DNA of 64,000 nt from positions 5,238,001-5,302,000 of the forward strand of contig JBBMNZ010000006.1 of NCBI GenBank assembly GCA_037954325.1, in the 5' to 3' direction. The position numbers and the translations under genes were made by a program. The notes beneath the pieces are model-generated. The model worked only from the letters and a program-made list of their open reading frames with translations, did not search any database and was not told where the DNA came from. Below, piece after piece: positions 11,607-24,133 of the stretch; position 1 is the first letter of the stretch, and each line of letters begins with the position of its first letter. The DNA comes from Fistularia commersonii (lineage: Eukaryota > Chordata > Actinopteri > Syngnathiformes > Fistulariidae).

Positions 11607-12312
11607 TTGAACGAATGGCTATATCTTTTGAACTTGTGGCTGGATTACACTGAATTTTACATATATTGTGCGGAATCATGTCCTGAACAAAATATGTCAA
11701 CAACAGAAACCAGCTTGATGAAATTCAATAGGTATTTCCACTCCGAATCAAAAATGCTTCAACTCGGAGTGATAAGCACTTTTGAACGAATGGCTTTATC
11801 TTTTGAACCTGTGGCTGGATTACACTGAATTTGACATATATTGTGCATAATCTTGTCCTAAACAACATATTTCAACAGCCGAAACCAGTTTCATGAAATT
11901 CATTAGTTATTTCCACTTCGAATCAAAAACGCTTCAACTCGGACAGATAAGCACTTTTTTGAACGAATGGCAATATCTTTTGAACCTGTGGCTGGATTAC
12001 ACTGAATTTGACATATAATGTGCAGAATCATTTCCTAAACAACATATTTCAACAGCAGAAATCAGCTTCATGAAATTCATGAGTTATTTCCAATCTGTAT
12101 CAAAAACGCTTCAACTCGGTGAGATAAGCACTTTTTTGAATGAATGGCTATATCTTTTGAACCTGTGGCTGGATTACGCTGGATTTGACATATATTGTGC
12201 AGAATCAAGTCCTAAACAACATATTTCAACAGCAAAAACCAGCTTGATGAAATTCATTAGTTATTTCCACTCTGTATCAAAAACGCTTTAACTCGGTGAG
12301 ATTAGCACTTCT
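11607..12312. repeat. Shortened HOR b-c-e-d, 706 bp
   Basis: Starts at 11607, 11782, 11959 and 12136. The c monomer has a private stop (TGTGCATAATC near 11847). The monomer at 11959 starts with the d1 GGCAATATC front and continues as e, so it is a d/e fusion. Confidence 0.84.
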
Positions 12313-13017
12313 TTGAACGAATGGCTATATCTTTTGAACTTGTGGCTGGATTACACTGAATTTGAAATATATTGTGCGGAATCATGTCCTGAACAAGATA
12401 TGTCAACAACAGAAACCAGCTTGATGAAATTCAATAGGTATTTCCACTCCGAATCAAAAATGCTTCAACTCGGAGAGATAAGCACTTTTGAACGAATGGC
12501 TATATCTTTTGAACCTGTGGCTGGATTACACTGAATTTGACATATATTGTGCAGAATCTTGTCCTAAACAACATATTTCAACAGCCGAAACCAGTTTCAT
12601 GAAATTCATTAGTTATTTCCACTCCGAATCAAAAACGCTTCCACTCGGACAGATAAGCACTTTTTTGAATGAATGGCTTTATCTTTTGAACCTGTGGCTG
12701 GATTACACTGAATTTGACATATATTGTGCAGAATCAAGTCCTAAACAACATATTTCAACAGCAGAAACCAGCTTGATGAAATTCATTAGTTATTTCCAAT
12801 CTGTATCAAAAACGCTTTAACTCGGTGAGATTAGCAGTTCTTTGAACAAATGGCTATATCTTTTGAACCTGTGGCTGGATTACACTGAATTTGAAATATA
12901 TTGTGCAGAATCATGTCCTAAACAACTTATTTCAACAGCAGAAACCAGCTTGATGAAATTCATTACTTATTTCCACTACGAATCAATTATGCTTCAACCC
13001 AGTGACATAAGCACTTA
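12313..13017. repeat. HOR b-c-d-a, 705 bp
   Basis: Starts at 12313, 12488, 12665 and 12842. The d monomer has GGCTTTATC where d1 normally has GGCAATATC. The a monomer starts TTGAACAAATGG. Confidence 0.85.
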
Positions 13018-13722
13018 TTGAACGAATGGCTATATCTTTTGAACTTGTGGCTGGATTACACTGAATTTTACATATATTTTGCGGAATCATGTCCTGAACA
13101 AAATATGTCAACAACAGAAACCAGCTTGATGAAATTCAATGGGTATTTCCACTCCGAATCAAAAATGCTTCAACTCGGAGAGATAAGCACTTTTGAACGA
13201 ATGGCTATATCTTTTGAACCTGTGGCTGGATTACACTGAATTTGACATATATTGTGCAGAATCTTGTCCTAAACAACATATTTCAACAGCCGAAACCAGT
13301 TTCATGAAATTCATTAGTTATTTCCACTCCGAATCAAAAACGCTTCCACTCGGACAGATAAGCACTTTTTTGAATGAATGACAATATCTTTTGAACCTGT
13401 GGCTGGATTACACTGAATTTGACATATATTGTGCAGAATCAAGTCCTAAACAACATATTTCAACAGCAGAAACCAGCTTGATGAAATTCATTAGTTATTT
13501 CCAATCTGTATCAAAAACGCTTTAACTCGGTGAGATTAGCAGTTCTTTGAACAAATGGCTATATCTTTTGAACCTGTGGCTGGATTACACTGAATTTGAC
13601 ATATATTGTGCGGAATCATGTCCTGAACAAGATATCTCAACAACAGAAACCAGCTTGGTGAAATTCATTACTTATTTCCACTACGAATCAATTATGCTTC
13701 AACCCAGTGACATAAGCACTTA
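13018..13722. repeat. HOR b-c-d-a, 705 bp
   Basis: Starts at 13018, 13193, 13370 and 13547. Private changes are ATATTTTGCGG near 13077, a TGA in GAATGACAATATC near 13379, and a chimeric a monomer at 13547 with b-type GCGGAATC and GATATCTC. Confidence 0.85.
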
Positions 13723-14606
13723 TTGAACGAATGGCTATATCTTTTGAACTTGTGGCTGGATTACACTGAATTTTACATATATTGTGCGGAATCATGTCCT
13801 GAACAAAATATGTCAACAACAGAAACCAGCTTGATGAAATTCAATAGGTATTTCCACTCCGAATCAAAAATGCTTCAACTCGGAGTGATAAGCACTTTTG
13901 AACGAATGGCTTTATCTTTTGAACCTGTGGCTGGATTACACTGAATTTGACATATATTGTGCAGAATCTTGTCCTAAACAACATATTTCAACAGCCGAAA
14001 CCAGTTTCATGAAATTCATTAGTTATTTCCACTTCGAATCAAAAACCCTTCAACTCGGACAGATAAGCACTTTTTTGGAACGAATGGCAATATCTTTTGA
14101 ACCTGTGGCTGGATTACACTGAATTTGACATATATTGTGCAGAATCAAGTCCTAAACAACATATTTCAACAGCAGAAACCAGCTTGATGAAATTCATTAG
14201 TTATTTCCACTCTGTATCAAAAACGCTTTAACTCGGTGAGATTAGCAGTTCTTTGAACGAATGGCTATATTTTTTGAACTTGTGGCTGGATTACACTGAA
14301 TTTGACATATAATGTGCAAAATCATTTCCTAAAAAACATATTTCAACAGCAGAAATCAGCTTCATGAAATTCATGAGTTATTTCCAATCTGTATCAAAAA
14401 CGCTTCAACTCGGTGAGATAAGCACTTTTTTGAATGAATGGCTATATCTTTTGAACCTGTGGCTGGATTACGCTGAATTTGACATATATTGTGCAGAATC
14501 AAGTCCTAAACAACATATTTCAACAGCAAAAACCAGCTTGATGAAATTCATTAGTTATTTCCACTCTGTATCAAAAACGCTTTAACTCGGTGAGATTAGC
14601 ACTTCT
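13723..14606. repeat. HOR b-c-d-e-d, 884 bp, with a 1-bp insertion
   Basis: Starts near 13723, 13898, 14075, 14253 and 14430. An extra G at about 14077 (TTTTTTGGAACG) makes one unit 178 bp and shifts the frame. The e monomer has TGTGCAAAATC and CCTAAAAAAC. Confidence 0.85.
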
Positions 14607-15490
14607 TTGAACGAATGGCTATATCTTTTGAACTTGTGGCTGGATTACACTGAATTTGAAATATATTGTGCGGAATCATGTCCTGAACAAGATATGTCAA
14701 CAACAGAAACCAGCTTGATGAAATTCAATAGGTATTTCCACTCCGAATCAAAAATGCTTCAACTCGGAGAGATAAGCACTTTTGAACGAATGGCTATATC
14801 TTTTGAACCTGTGGCTGGATTACACTGAATTTGACATATATTGTGCAGAATCTTGTCCTAAACAACATATTTCAACAGCCGAAACCAGTTTCATGAAATT
14901 CATTAGTTATTTCCACTCCGAATCAAAAACGCTTCCACTCGGACAGATAAGCACATTTTTTCAATGAATGGCAATATCTTTTGAACCTGTGGCTGGATTA
15001 CACTGAATTTGACATATATTGTGCAGAATCAAGTCCTAAACAACATATTTCAACAGCAGAAACCAGCTTGATGAAATTCATTAGTTATTTCCACTCTGTA
15101 TCAAAAACGCTTTAACTCGGTGAGATTAGCAGTTCTTTGAACGAATGGCTATATTTTTTGAACTTGTGGCTGGATTACACTGAATTTGACATATAATGTG
15201 CAAAATCATTTCCTAAACAACATATTTCAACAGCAGAAATCAGCTTCATGAAATTCATGAGTTATTTCCAATCTGTATCAAAAACGCTTCAACTCGGTGA
15301 GATAAGCACTTTTTTGAATGAATGGCTATATCTTTTGAACCTGTGGCTGGATTACGCTGAATTTGACATATATTGTGCAGAATCAAGTCCTAAACAACAT
15401 ATTTCAACAGCAAAAACCAGCTTGATGAAATTCATTAGTTATTTCCACTCTGTATCAAAAACGCTTTAACTCGGTGAGATTAGCACTTCT
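14607..15490. repeat. HOR b-c-d-e-d, 884 bp, with a 1-bp insertion
   Basis: Starts near 14607, 14782, 14960, 15137 and 15314. The c linker is altered near 14955 (GCACATTTTTTCAATG), one base longer than usual and without the TTG. It shares the TTACGCTGAATTTG d2 form and the TGTGCAAAATC e form with the preceding block, so the two are tandem copies. Confidence 0.85.
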
Positions 15491-16019
15491 TTGAACGAAT
15501 GGCTATATCTTTTGAACTTGTGGCTGGATTACACTGAATTTGAAATATATTGTGCGGAATCATGTCCTGAACAAGATATGTCAACAACAGAAACCAGCTT
15601 GATGAAATTCAATAGGTATTTCCACTCCGAATCAAAAATGCTTCAACTCGGAGAGATAAGCACTTTTGAACGAATGGCTATATCTTTTGAACCTGTGGCT
15701 GGATTACACTGAATTTGACATATATTGTGCAGAATCTTGTCCTAAACAACATATTTCAACAGCAGAAACCAGCTTGATGAAATTCATTAGTTATTTCCAA
15801 TCTGTATCAAAAACGCTTTAACTCGGTGAGATTAGCAGTTCTTTGAACAAATGGCTATATCTTTTGAACCTGTGGCTGGATTACACTGAATTTGAAATAT
15901 ATTGTGCAGAATCATGTCCTAAACAACTTATTTCAACAGCAGAAACCAGCTTGATGAAATTCATTACTTATTTCCACTACGAATCAATTATGCTTCAACC
16001 CAGTGACATAAGCACTTCT
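15491..16019. repeat. Three-mer b-d-a', 529 bp, transitional
   Basis: Starts at 15491, 15666 and 15843. The monomer at 15666 joins a c front (GAATCTTGTCC) to a d back half. The a' monomer at 15843 ends CACTTCTTTGAACG, making it 177 bp, so the open frame continues into the next monomer. Confidence 0.83.
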
Positions 16020-16902
16020 TTGAACGAATGGCTATATCTTTTGAACTTGTGGCTGGATTACACTGAATTTGAAATATATTGTGCAGAATCATGTCCTGAA
16101 CAAGATATGTCAACAACAGAAACCAACTTGATGAAATTCAATAGGTATTTCCACTCCGAATCAAAAAAGCTTCAACTCGGAGAGATAAGCACTTTTGAAC
16201 GAATGGCTATATCTTTTGAACCTGTGGCTGGATTACACTGAATTTGACATATATTGTGCAGAATCTTGTCCTAAACAACATATTTCAACAGCCGAAACCA
16301 GTTTCATGAAATTCATTAGTTATTTCCACTTCGAATCAAAAACGCTTCAACTCGGACAGATAAGCACTTTTTTGAACGAATGGCAATATCTTTTGAACCT
16401 GTGGCTGGATTACACTGAATTTGACATATATTGTGCAGAATCAAGTCCTAAACAACATATTTCAACAGCAGAAACCAGCTTGATGAAATTCATTAGTTAT
16501 TTCCACTCTGTATCAAAAACGCTTTAACTCGGTGAGATTAGCAGTTCTTTGAACGAATGGCTATATTTTTTGAACTTGTGGCTGGATTACACTGAATTTG
16601 ACATATAATGTGCAGAATCATTTCCTAAACAACATATTTCAACAGCAGCAATCAGCTTCATGAAATTCATGAGTTATTTCCAATCTGTATCAAAAACGCC
16701 TCAACTCGGTGAGATAAGCACTTTTTTGAATGAATGGCAATATCTTTTGAACCTGTGGCTGGATTACACTGAATTTGACATATATTGTGCAGAATCTTGT
16801 CCTAAACAACATATTTCAACAGCAAAAACCAGCTTGATGAAATTCATTAGTTATTTCCACTCTGTATCAAAAACGCTTTAACTCGGTGAGATTAGCACTT
16901 CT
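16020..16902. repeat. HOR b-c-d-e-d, 883 bp, HindIII variant
   Basis: Starts at 16020, 16195, 16372, 16549 and 16726. The b monomer has AAAAAGCTTC, creating AAGCTT at 16167-16172. The same site recurs 883 bp later at 17050-17055, which shows a tandem step of exactly this unit length. Confidence 0.85.
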
Positions 16903-17607
16903 TTGAACGAATGGCTATATCTTTTGAACTTGTGGCTGGATTACACTGAATTTGAAATATATTGTGCAGAATCATGTCCTGAACAAGATATGTCAACAAC
17001 AGAAACCAACTTGATGAAATTCAATAGGTATTTCCACTCCGAATCAAAAAAGCTTCAACTCGGAGAGATAAGCACTTTTGAACGAATGGCTATATCTTTT
17101 GAACCTGTGGCTGGATTACACTGAATTTGAAATATATTGTGCAAAATCTTGTCCTAAACAACATATTTCAACAGCCGAAACCAGTTTCATGAAATTCATT
17201 AGTTATTTCCACTCCGAATCAAAAACGCTTCAACTCGGACAGATAAGCACTTTTTTGAACGAATGGCAATATCTTTTGAACCTGTGGCTGGATTACAGTG
17301 AATTTGAAATATATTGTGCAGAATCAAGTCCTAAACTACATATTACAAAAGCAGAAACCAGCTTGATGAAATTCATTAGTTATTTCCAATCTGTATCAAA
17401 AACGCTTCAACTCAGTGAGATTAGCAGTTCTTTGAACGAATGGCTATATCTTTTGAACTTGTGGCTGGATTACACTGAATTTGAAATATATTGTGCAAAA
17501 TCATGTCCTAAACAACTTATTTCAACAGCAGAAACCAGCTTGATGAAATTCATTACTTATTTCCACTACGAATCAATTATGCTTCAACCCAGTGACATAA
17601 GCACTTA
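16903..17607. repeat. HOR b-c-d-a, 705 bp, frame-open variant
   Basis: Starts at 16903, 17078, 17255 and 17432. The d monomer has GCTTCAACTCAGTGAG, without the usual TAA, so three monomers read through as one 177-codon frame (17078-17611). The middle has CTAAACTACATATTAC, a private form. Confidence 0.84.
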
Positions 17608-17957
17608 TTGAACGAATGGCTATATCTTTTGAACTTGTGGCTGGATTACACTGAATTTGACATATATTGTGCGGAATCATGTCCTGAACAAGATATGTCA
17701 ACAACAGAAACCAGCTTGATGAAATTCAATAGGTATTTCCACTCCGAATCAAAAATGCTTCAACTCGGAGAGATAAGCACTTTTGAACGAATGGCTATAT
17801 CTTTTGAACCTGTGGCTGGATTACACTGAATTTGACATATATTGTGCAGAATCAAGTCCTAAACAACATATTTCAACAGCAGAAACCAGCTTGATGAAAT
17901 TCATTAGTTATTTCCACTCCGAATCAATTATGCTTCAACCCAGTGACATAAGCACTT
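17608..17957. repeat. Two monomers b-a at the domain boundary
   Basis: Starts at 17608 and 17783, both 175 bp. The second has a d-like front (GAATCAAGTCC), an a-type end (CCCAGTGACATAAGC) and a short CACTTTTG linker. It is followed directly by the first class f monomer. Confidence 0.82.
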
Positions 17958-18134
17958 TTGAACGAATTACTATATCTTTTGAACTTGTAGCTGGATTACA
18001 CTGAATTTGAATCATATTGTGCAGAATTATGTCCTAAACAAGATATGTCAACAACAGAAACCAGCTTGATTAAATTCATTAGTTATTTCCACTCCGAATC
18101 AAAAACGCTTCAACTCGGACAGATAAGCACTTTT
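17958..18134. repeat. Exemplar monomer, class f (177 bp), first in window
   Basis: Diagnostic features are GAACGAATTACTATATC, TTGTAGCTGG (an in-frame TAG), TTTGAATCATATTG, GATATGTCAACAACAG and CTTGATTAAATTC. A sub-type has GAATTGCTATATC with GAACGTGTAGC (23429, 24134, 49566, 50272, 62278). The monomer before f carries an a-type linker, ending ACATAAGCACTTTTTG in most cases. Class f marks domain II. Confidence 0.9.
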
Positions 18135-20253
18135 CTGAACGAATGGCTATGTCTTTTGAACCTGTGGCTGGATTACACTGAATTTGACATATATTGTGCA
18201 GAATCAAGTCCTAAACAACATATTTCAACAGCAGAAATCAGCTTCATGAAATTCATGAATTATTTCCAATCTGTATCAAAAACGCTTCAACTCGGTGAGA
18301 TAAGCACTTTTTTGAACGAATGGCTATATCTTTTGAACTTGTGGCTGGATTACACTGAATTTGACATATATTGTGCTGAATCAAGTCCTAAACAACATAT
18401 TTCAACAGCAGAAACCAGCTTGATGAAATTCAGTAGTTATTTCCACTCTTTATCAAAAACGCTTTAACTCGGTGAGAGTAGCAGTTCATTGAACGAATGG
18501 CTATATCTTTTGAACTTGTGGCTGGATTACACTGAATTTGAAATATATTGTGCAGAATCATGTCCTAAACAACTTATTTCAACAGCAGAAACCAGCTTGA
18601 TGAAATTCATTAGTTATTTCCACTCCGAATCAATTATGCTTCAACCCAGTGACATAAGCACTTATTGAACGAATGGCTATATCTTTTGAACTTGTGGCTG
18701 GATTACACTGAATTTGACATATATTGTGCGGAATCATTTCCTGAACAAGATATGTCAACAACAGAAACCAGCTTGATGAAATTCAATAGGTATTTCAACT
18801 CCGAATCCAAAATGCTTCAACTCGGAGAGATAAGCACTTTTGAACGAATGGCTATATCTTTTGAACCTGTGGCTGGATTACACTGAATTTGACATATATT
18901 GTGCAGAATCTTGTCCTAAACAACATATTTCAACAGCCGAAACCAGTTTCATGAAATTCATTAGTTATTTCCACTCCGAATCAAAAACGCTTCAACTCGG
19001 ACAGATAAGCACTTTTTTGAACGAATGGCAATATCTTTTGAACCTGTGGCTGGATTACACTGAATTTGACATATATTGTGCAGAATCAAGTCCTAAACAA
19101 CATATTTCAACAGCAGAAACCAGCTTGATGAAATTCATTAGTTATTTCCACTCCGTATTAAAAACGCTTTAACTCGGTGAGATTAGCAGTTCTTTGAACG
19201 AATGGCTACATCTTTTGAACTTGTGGCTGGATTACACTGAATTTGACATATAATGTTCAGAATCATTTCCTAAACAACATATTTCAACAGCAGAAATCAG
19301 CTTCATGAAATTCATGAGTTATTTCCAATCTGTATCAAAAACGCTTCAACTCGGTGAGATAAGCACTTTTTTGAATGAATGGCTATATCTTTTGAACCTG
19401 TGGCTGGATTACGCTGAATTTGACATATATTGTGCAGAATCAAGTCCTAAACAACATATTTCAACAGCAAAAACCAGCTTGATGAAATTCATTAGTTATT
19501 TCCACTCCGAATCAATTATGCTTCAACCCAGTGACATAAGCACTTATTGAACGAATGGCTATATCTTTTGAACTTGTGGCTGGATTACAATGAATTTGAC
19601 ATATATTGTGCAGAATCATGTCCTGAACAAGATATGTCAACAACAGAAACCAACTTGATGAAATTCAATAGTTATTTCCACTCCGAATCAAAAACGCTTC
19701 AACTCGGACAGATAAGCACTTTTTTTAAAGAATGGCTATATCTTTTGAACCTGTGGCTGGATTACATTGAATTTGACATATATTGTGCAGAATCAAGTCC
19801 TAAACAACATATTTCAACATCAGAAACCAGGTTGATGAAATTCATAAGTTATTTCCAATCTTTATCAAAAACGCTTTAACTCGGTGAGATTAGCACTTCT
19901 TTGAACGAATGGCTATATCTTTTGAACTTGTGGCTGGATTACACTGAATTTGAAATATATTGTGCAAAATCATGTCCTAAACAACTTATTTCAACAACAG
20001 AAACCAGCTTGATGAAATTCATTAGTTATTTCCACTCTGTATCAAAAACGCTTTAACTCGGTGAGATTAGCACTTCTTTGAACGAATGGCTATATCTTTT
20101 GAACTTCTGGCTGGATTACACTGAATTTGAAATATATTGTGCAGAATCATGTCCTAAACAACTTATTTCAACAGCAGAAACCAGCTTGATGAAATTCATT
20201 ATTTATTTCCACTCCGAATCAATTATGCTTCAACCCAGTGACATAAGCACTTT
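17958..20253. repeat. Diverged part-copy of the 3001-bp HOR, 13 monomers
   Basis: Starts at 17958, 18135, 18312, 18489, 18665, 18840, 19017, 19194, 19371, 19547, 19724, 19901 and 20078. Monomer order and lengths match 27847-30142 of the 17-mer HOR at +9889 bp. Shared rare features include CTGAACGAATGGCTATGTC at the second monomer, GTAGCAGTTCATTGAACG near 18480, the GGAATCATTTCCTG b monomer at 18665, and TTTAAAGAATGG at 19724. Confidence 0.85.
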
Positions 20254-20960
20254 TTGAACGAATTACTATATCTTTTGAACTTGTAGCTGGATTACACTGA
20301 ATTTGAATCATATTGTGCAGAATCATGTCCTAAACAAGATATGTCAACAACAGAAACCAGGTTGATTAAATATAATAGTTATTTCCACTCCGAATCAAAA
20401 ACGCTTCAACTCGGACAGATAAGCACTTTTTTGAACGAATGGCTATGTCTTTTGAACCTGTGGCTGGATTACACTGAATTTGACATATATTGTGCAGAAT
20501 CATGTCCTAAACAACTTATTTCAACAGCAGAAACCAGCTTGATGAAATTCATTATTTATTTCCACTCCGAATCAATTATGCTTCAACCCAGTGACATAAG
20601 CACTATTTGAACGAATTACTATATCTTTTGAACTTGTAGCTGGATTACACTGAATTTGAATCATATTGTGCAGAATCATGTCCTAAACAAGATATGTCAA
20701 CAACAGAAACCAGGTTGATTAAATTCAATAGTTATTTCCACTTCGAATCAAAAACGCTTCAACTCGGACAGATAAGCACTTTTTTGAACGAATGGCTATA
20801 TCTTTTGAACCTGTGGCTGGATTACACTGAATTTGACATATATTGTGCAGAATCAAGTCCTAAACAACATATTTCAACAGCAGAAACCAGCTTGATGAAA
20901 TTCATTAGTTATTTCCACTCTTTATCAAAAACGCTTTAACTCGGTGAGATTAGCACTTCT
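20254..20960. repeat. Two f-containing dimers (353-bp step)
   Basis: Starts at 20254 (f), 20431, 20607 (f) and 20784. The f to f distance of 353 bp also occurs at 37205/37558, 46916/47269 and 54158/54511, so this dimer is a recurring sub-unit. The linker near 20601 is CACTATTTG, a private form. Confidence 0.84.
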
Positions 20961-21842
20961 TTGAACGAATGGCTATATCTATTGAACTTGTGGCTGGATT
21001 ACACTGAATTTGACATATATTGTGCGGAATCATGTCCTGAACAAGATATGTCAACAACAGAAACCAGCTTGATGAAATTCAATAGGTATTTCCACTCCGA
21101 ATCAAAAATGCTTCAACTCGGAGAGATAAGCACTTTTGAACGAATGGCTATATCTTTTGAACTTGTGGCTGGATTACACTGAATTTGACATATATTGTGC
21201 AGAATCTTGTCCTAAACAACATATTTCAACAGCCGAAACCAGTTTCATGAAATTCATTAGTTATTTCCACTCCGAATCAAAAACGCTTCAACTCGGACAG
21301 ATAAGCACTTTTTTGAACGAATGGCAATATCTTTTGAACCTGTGGCTGGATTACACTGAATTTGACATATATTGTGCAGAATCAAGTCCTAAACAACATA
21401 TTTCAACAGCAGGAACCAGCTTGATGAAATTCATTAGTTATTTCCACTCTGTATCAAAACGCTTTAACTCGGTGAGATTAGCAGTTCTTTGAACGAATGG
21501 CTATATCTTTTGAACTTGTGGCTGGATTACACTGAATTTGACATATAATGTGCAGAATCATGTCCTAAACAACATATTTCAACAGCAGAAATCAGCTTCA
21601 TGAAATTCATGAGTTATTTCCAATCTGTATCAAGAACGCCTCAACTCGGTGAGATAAGCACTTTTTTGAATGAATGGCTATATCTTTTGAACCTGTGGCT
21701 GGATTACGCTGAATTTGACATATATTGTGCAGAATTATGTCCTAAACAACTTATTTCAACAGCAGAAACCAGCTTGATGAAATTCATTAGTTATTTCCAC
21801 TCTTTATCAAAAACGCTTTAACTCGGTGAGATTAGCACTTCT
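20961..21842. repeat. Five-mer, 882 bp, copy 1
   Basis: Starts at 20961, 21136, 21313, 21489 and 21666. It shares with the following block CTATATCTATTGAAC in b, ACAGCAGGAACC in d, a one-A deletion in TATCAAAACGC (near 21457, so that monomer is 176 bp) and TATCAAGAACGCC. Confidence 0.87.
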
Positions 21843-22723
21843 TTGAACGAATGGCTATATCTATTGAACTTGTGGCTGGATTACACTGAATTTGACATAT
21901 ATTGTGCGGAATCATGTCCTGAACAAGATATGTCAACAACAGAAACCAGCTTGATGAAATTCAATAGGTATTTCCACTCCGAATCAAAAATGCTTCAACT
22001 CGGAGAGATAAGCACTTTTGAACGAATGGCTATATCTTTTGAACCTGTGGCTGGATTACACTGAATTTGACATATATTGTGCAGAATCTTGTCCTAAACA
22101 ACATATTTCAACAGCCGAAACCAGATTCATGAAATTCATTAGTTATTTCCACTCCGAATCAAAAACGCTTCAACTCGGACAGATAAGCACTTTTTTGAAC
22201 GAATGGCAATATCTTTTGAACCTGTGGAAGGATTACACTGAATTTGACATATATTGTGCAGAATCAAGTCCTAAACAACATATTTCAACAGCAGGAACCA
22301 GCTTGATGAAATTCATTAGTTATTTCCACTCTGTATCAAAACGCTTTAACTCGGTGATATTAGCAGTTCTTTGAACGAATGGCTATATCTTTTGAACTTG
22401 TGGCTGGATTACACTGAATTTGACATATAATGTGCAGAATCATGTCCTAAACAACATATTTCAACAGCAGAAATCAGCTTCATGAAATTCATGAGTTATT
22501 TCCAATCTGTATCAAGAACGCCTCAACTCGGTGAGATAAGCACTTTTTTGAATGAATGGCTATATCTTTTGAACCTGTGGCTGGATTACGCTGAATTTGA
22601 CATATATTGTGCAGAATCATGTCCTAAACAACTTATTTCAACAGCAGAAACCAGCTTGATGAAATTCATTAGTTACTTTCACTCCGAATCAATTATGCTT
22701 CAACCCAGTGACATAAGCACTTA
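21843..22723. repeat. Five-mer, 881 bp, copy 2
   Basis: Starts at 21843, 22018, 22195, 22371 and 22548. It matches the previous block at +882 bp, including the one-A deletion near 22339. Private changes are GTGGAAGGATTAC near 22227 and CGGTGATATTAGC near 22353. The last monomer ends in an a linker with AGTTACTTTCACTCC instead of d. Confidence 0.86.
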
Positions 22724-24133
22724 TTGAACGAATGGCTATATCTTTTGAACTTGTGGCTGGATTACACTGAATTTGACATATATTGTGCAGAATCATGTCC
22801 TGAACAAGATATGTCAACAACAGAAACCAGCTTGATGAAATTCAATAGGTATTTCCACTCCGAATCAAAAATGCTTCAACTCGGAGAAATAAGCACTTTT
22901 GAACGAATGGCTATATCTTTTGAACCTGTGGCTGGATTGCACTGAATTTGACATATATTGTGCAAAATCTTGTCCTAAACAACATATTTCAACAGCCAAA
23001 ACCAGTTTCATGAAATTCATTAGTTATTTCCACTCCGAATCAAAAACGCTTCAACTCGGAGAGATAAGCACTTTTTTGAACGAATGGCAATAGCTTTTGA
23101 ACCTGTGGCTGGATTACACTGAATTTGACATATATTGTGCAGAATCAAGTCCTAAAAAACATATTTCAACAGCAGAAACCAGCTTGATGAAATTCATTAG
23201 TTATTTCCACTCTGTATCAAAAACGCTTTAACTCGGTGAGATTAGCACTTCTTTGAACGAATGGCTATATCTTTTGAACTTCTGGCTGGATTACACTGAA
23301 TTTGAAATTTATTGTGCAGAATCATGTCCTAAACAACTTATTTCAACAGCAGAAACCAGCTGGATGAAATTCATTAGTTATTTCCACTCCGAATCAATTA
23401 TGCTTCAACCACGTGACATAAGCACTTTTTGAACGAATTGCTATATCTTTTGAACGTGTAGCTGGATTACACTGAATTTGAATCATATTGTGCAGAATTA
23501 TGTCCTAAACAAGATATGTCAACAACAGAAACCAGCTTGATTAAATTCAATAGTTATTTCCACTCCGAATCAAAAACGCTTCAACTCGGACAGATAAGCA
23601 TTTTTTGAACGAATGGCTATATCTTTTGAACCTGTGGCTGGATTACACTGAATTTGAAATATATTGTGCAAAATCTTGTCCTAAACAACATATTTCAACA
23701 GCCGAAACCAGTTTCATGAAATTCATTAGTTATTTCCACTCCGAATCAAAAACGCTTCAACTCGGACAGATAAGCACTTTTTTGAACGAATGGCAATATC
23801 TTTTGAACCTGTGGCTGGATTACACTGAATTTGACATATATTGTGCAGAATCAAGTCCTAAAAAACATATTTCAACAGCAGAAACCACCTTGATGAAATC
23901 ATTAGTTATTTCCACTCTGTATCAAAAATGCTTTAACTCGGTAAGATTAGCACTTCTTTGAACGAATGGCTATATCTTTTGAACTTCTGGCTGGATTACA
24001 CTGAATTTGAAATATATTGTGCAGAATCATGTCCTAAACAACTTATTTCAACAGCAGAAACCAGCTTGATGAAATCCATTACTTATTTCCACTCCGAATC
24101 AATTATGCTTCAACCCAGTGACATAAGCACTTT
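22724..24133. repeat. Eight mixed monomers including f at 23429
   Basis: Starts at 22724, 22899, 23076, 23253, 23429 (f), 23605, 23782 and 23958. Private features are a TAG in GGCAATAGC near 23089, a lost C before 23601 (AGCATTTTTTG), and a missing T in GATGAAATCATTAG near 23896. The region 22371-23604 matches 61220-62454 at +38849 bp (220 monomers). Confidence 0.82.

Larger units (their letters stand above)
1..17957. repeat. Domain I: short HORs of monomer classes a-e
   Basis: About 101 monomers built from a, b, c, d and e only; the f class is absent. Units are mainly b-c-d-a (705 bp), b-c-d-e-d (883 bp) and b-c-d-e-d-a (1059 bp), alternating irregularly. A domain-specific marker is the b monomer with TTTTACATATATTG in place of TTTGACATATATTG, at 315, 1725, 3312, 5782, 7546, 10018, 11607, 13018 and 13723. 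The right edge is set by the first f monomer at 17958. The last few kb (about 15.5-18 kb) are transitional, with more chimeric monomers. Confidence 0.85.
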
